From NCBI GenBank assembly GCA_035354435.1, contig DAOQAY010000033.1, forward strand, positions 1 to 25,207: DNA of 25,207 nt. Reading direction: 5' to 3'. Shown here piece after piece: positions 23,725-25,207 of this stretch; the first letter of the stretch is position 1, and every line of letters starts with the position of its first letter. Both the position numbers and the translations under genes were made by a program. The stretch comes from JAKLDO01 sp035354435. Lineage in GTDB: Bacteria; UBP6; UBA1177. The notes under the pieces were generated by a model. It was given only the letters and a program-made list of their open reading frames with translations. It did no database searches and was not told where the DNA came from.

Positions 23725-25207
23725 TTCTCTGAATCAAAAACACACCTGAATCCGCCGAAAGTATAATTCAATGAAGGAGCGACATTATATCTGTAACTTG
23801 ATCTTACACCGACCCAGCTGAAATTGCAGGAACCGCCTTTGAGTATCTTTTCGATCCCTGTTTCCGGGCCAATTGGATCTTCTGAAGGAGAATTAGTGTA
23901 ATAGTCAGAGCCGAACCAGTCACTGCACCATTCCCAGACATTTCCCGCCATATCATAAAGACCATACGGACTTATTCCATCAGGTTTTGATCCCACGGGA
24001 AATGTCCCTCCTGTTTCACAACCTGCAATACCGGAATTAACATCAACTATTACGGCATATTGGCAGCTTGCCTGATCGTTTCCCCATGGAAACATTGGTG
24101 TATCTTCTTCACAATTCTCATAAAATTCGCATCCGCCGCGGGCCGCCTTTTCCCATTGTGCTTCTGTCGGAAGTCTACCGCCCATGAATTTACAGAAAGC
24201 CTCTGCTCCGTAATAATTCACACAGTTTGCAGGCTGATCGAGTTCCCTTTCTGAACCTATATTGCATCTATTGTTAATATCATAAGTCCTGTAATGCGAT
24301 CCATCCTCAACTTTATCACTGCACTGCCCTGAATCTATACAGTAAAGATATTCTTTAACCGTTACTTCCTGAGTGTTTATCAGATAAGGCGATAGATAAA
24401 CCATGTGATATGGGTCTTCAGCTTCATTACAGTAATCATCAACATAATGATTGCATCCCATATAAAAAACTCCATCTGGAATCTCAACAACCGGAACATC
24501 GGGAAGTTTTTTACATCTGTTGGGAAAAGTGCTGCAGTAAAAACCACTCGGACACTCACCGCAATTAACACCATGGTCGTCACCGCATGCCATATTGCTG
24601 CAAGCCGGAATACATTGATTTTCAGCATTGCAGTATTGTAAATCATTGCAATCCCTGCATTTGAAAGACATATCTTCACCGATACTGTCTTTTATAACTA
24701 TTGTCCCGCACTTCCCGCTTCCACAAGGTACAATGCATTTATTTTCGAAAGTACAGATGTCACCTTCATCGCATTTTCCGCATTCAAATTCAAAAACATA
24801 GTCATTTTCAACAACAGAAATTATACCACATTCAATATTTTCACATTGAGAGGATCTGCACTTCGAAACATTCCAGCCTGAACAGTCATTATAACATTCT
24901 GCCGTGCCTGAAATAAAAATCTCAGAATTCAATGCCGTGCAGTCAGATATATGTCCTCTTTCACAAATCTCCCGTTCTTCGAGATTTCCATTTCCGCATT
25001 CATGATATGTTTTGCATACTTTTGAATCCCAGCCGGAACATGTCTTAAAACACGGAGCCGTTCCCATAACATATTTTTCAGAATCTATCTCATTACACCG
25101 TTTCGGATTTCCATCACACGCTTCACCCATTTCCACGATGTAGTTACCGCATTGTGTTTTCAAAATGCAAGAGGACATGTCGTAACCTTGACAGTCATCT
25201 TTACAGA
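23721..25207 (-). CDS. Cys-rich repeat protein with SUMF1/formylglycine-enzyme-like domain, 5' truncated
   Basis: The frame remains open to the window edge, and repeat sequence (CKDDCQGYD) continues upstream of the first ATG (25178), so the true start is outside. From the N-side: repeats of the form CGN..E.GE.CDG followed by C...CSGWD..xC (two nearly complete, one cut), then three CxxxxCG...CxxC-type modules, then from about 24490 a SUMF1/FGE-sulfatase domain (PDGVFYMGC, INTQEVTVKEY, GGRLPTEAQWEKAARGG, FPWGND, YDMAGNVWEWCSDW, GGFRC). The FGE active-site cysteine pair expected after KGGS is not conserved (KGGSCNFSWVGVRSSYR), so formylglycine formation is unlikely and a binding or structural role is more probable. 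Probably exported: many cysteines, no visible signal peptide in this fragment. Confidence 0.85.
   Translation of the reverse strand, partial: CKDDCQGYDMSSCILKTQCGNYIVEMGEACDGNPKRCNEIDSEKYVMGTAPCFKTCSGWDSKVCKTYHECGNGNLEEREICERGHISDCTALNSEIFISGTAECYNDCSGWNVSKCRSSQCENIECGIISVVENDYVFEFECGKCDEGDICTFENKCIVPCGSGKCGTIVIKDSIGEDMSFKCRDCNDLQYCNAENQCIPACSNMACGDDHGVNCGECPSGFYCSTFPNRCKKLPDVPVVEIPDGVFYMGCNHYVDDYCNEAEDPYHMVYLSPYLINTQEVTVKEYLYCIDSGQCSDKVEDGSHYRTYDINNRCNIGSERELDQPANCVNYYGAEAFCKFMGGRLPTEAQWEKAARGGCEFYENCEEDTPMFPWGNDQASCQYAVIVDVNSGIAGCETGGTFPVGSKPDGISPYGLYDMAGNVWEWCSDWFGSDYYTNSPSEDPIGPETGIEKILKGGSCNFSWVGVRSSYRYNVAPSLNYTFGGFRCVFDSEN

Noticed and set aside
23721..25207. Cys-rich SUMF1-like protein as a working formylglycine-generating enzyme
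   Set aside because: The active-site cysteine pair expected after KGGS is not present, and no sulfatase gene is nearby.

Overview
The window looks like chromosomal DNA of a low-GC, AT-rich Gram-negative bacterium. Evidence: lipoprotein and Sec signal peptides, a putative outer-membrane protein ending in Phe, an RpoH-type sigma factor, a sigma-54 activator, an AgmX/GltJ-like GYF-TonB protein, and a Cys-rich repeat protein joined to a formylglycine-enzyme-like fold. The last three resemble gene content of Myxococcota and other delta-proteobacteria-like lineages; that placement is inference. I see no rRNA, tRNA, CRISPR array or insertion sequence.

Layout. (1) 3-635 (+): 3' end of an EEP-family hydrolase. 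(2) 3290-637 (-): deoC followed by two lipoproteins and a putative outer-membrane protein, tightly packed or overlapping. (3) 6590-3400 (-): proS, a secreted chalcone-isomerase-like protein and an RpoH-type sigma factor with a TTG start. (4) 6591-7065: the only long gap, holding a possible 55-codon ORF, promoter-like boxes and a terminator-like hairpin. (5) 7066-14214 (+): six genes overlapping by 1-8 bp: a membrane-embedded spermidine-synthase-like protein, a short citrate-synthase-family protein (citryl-CoA-lyase-like), three UDP-diacetamido-uronic-acid enzymes (TviB-, WbpB/WlbA- and WbpD/WlbB-like) and a DUF401 permease-like protein. (6) 21065-14215 (-): a stand-alone NtrC-family regulator, then a 1364-residue dikinase-like protein and a divergent GAPDH. 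(7) 21286-23724 (+): AgmX/GltJ-like protein and RadA. (8) 23721-25207 (-): Cys-rich/SUMF1-like protein cut by the window end.

The most notable unit is region 6. The 148-bp gap between the regulator and the dikinase-like gene carries a near-consensus sigma-54 promoter (minus strand, 19591-19577). A 7+7 dyad is centred about 106 bp upstream of the predicted start, a usual place for an activator site. A second palindrome begins exactly at the predicted first transcribed base. The gene next door encodes a sigma-54 activator with an intact GAFTGA motif. This predicts a small regulon: the regulator switches on a protein with the ATP-grasp and phosphohistidine domains of pyruvate phosphate dikinase but no pyruvate/PEP barrel, together with an unusual GAPDH. 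Its substrate cannot be read from the sequence.

Region 5 implies synthesis of a 2,3-diacetamido-uronic acid sugar nucleotide for a surface glycan, but the aminotransferase step (WbpE type) is not in the window. All three convergent gene junctions have stop codons adjacent or overlapping, leaving no room for ordinary terminators between them.
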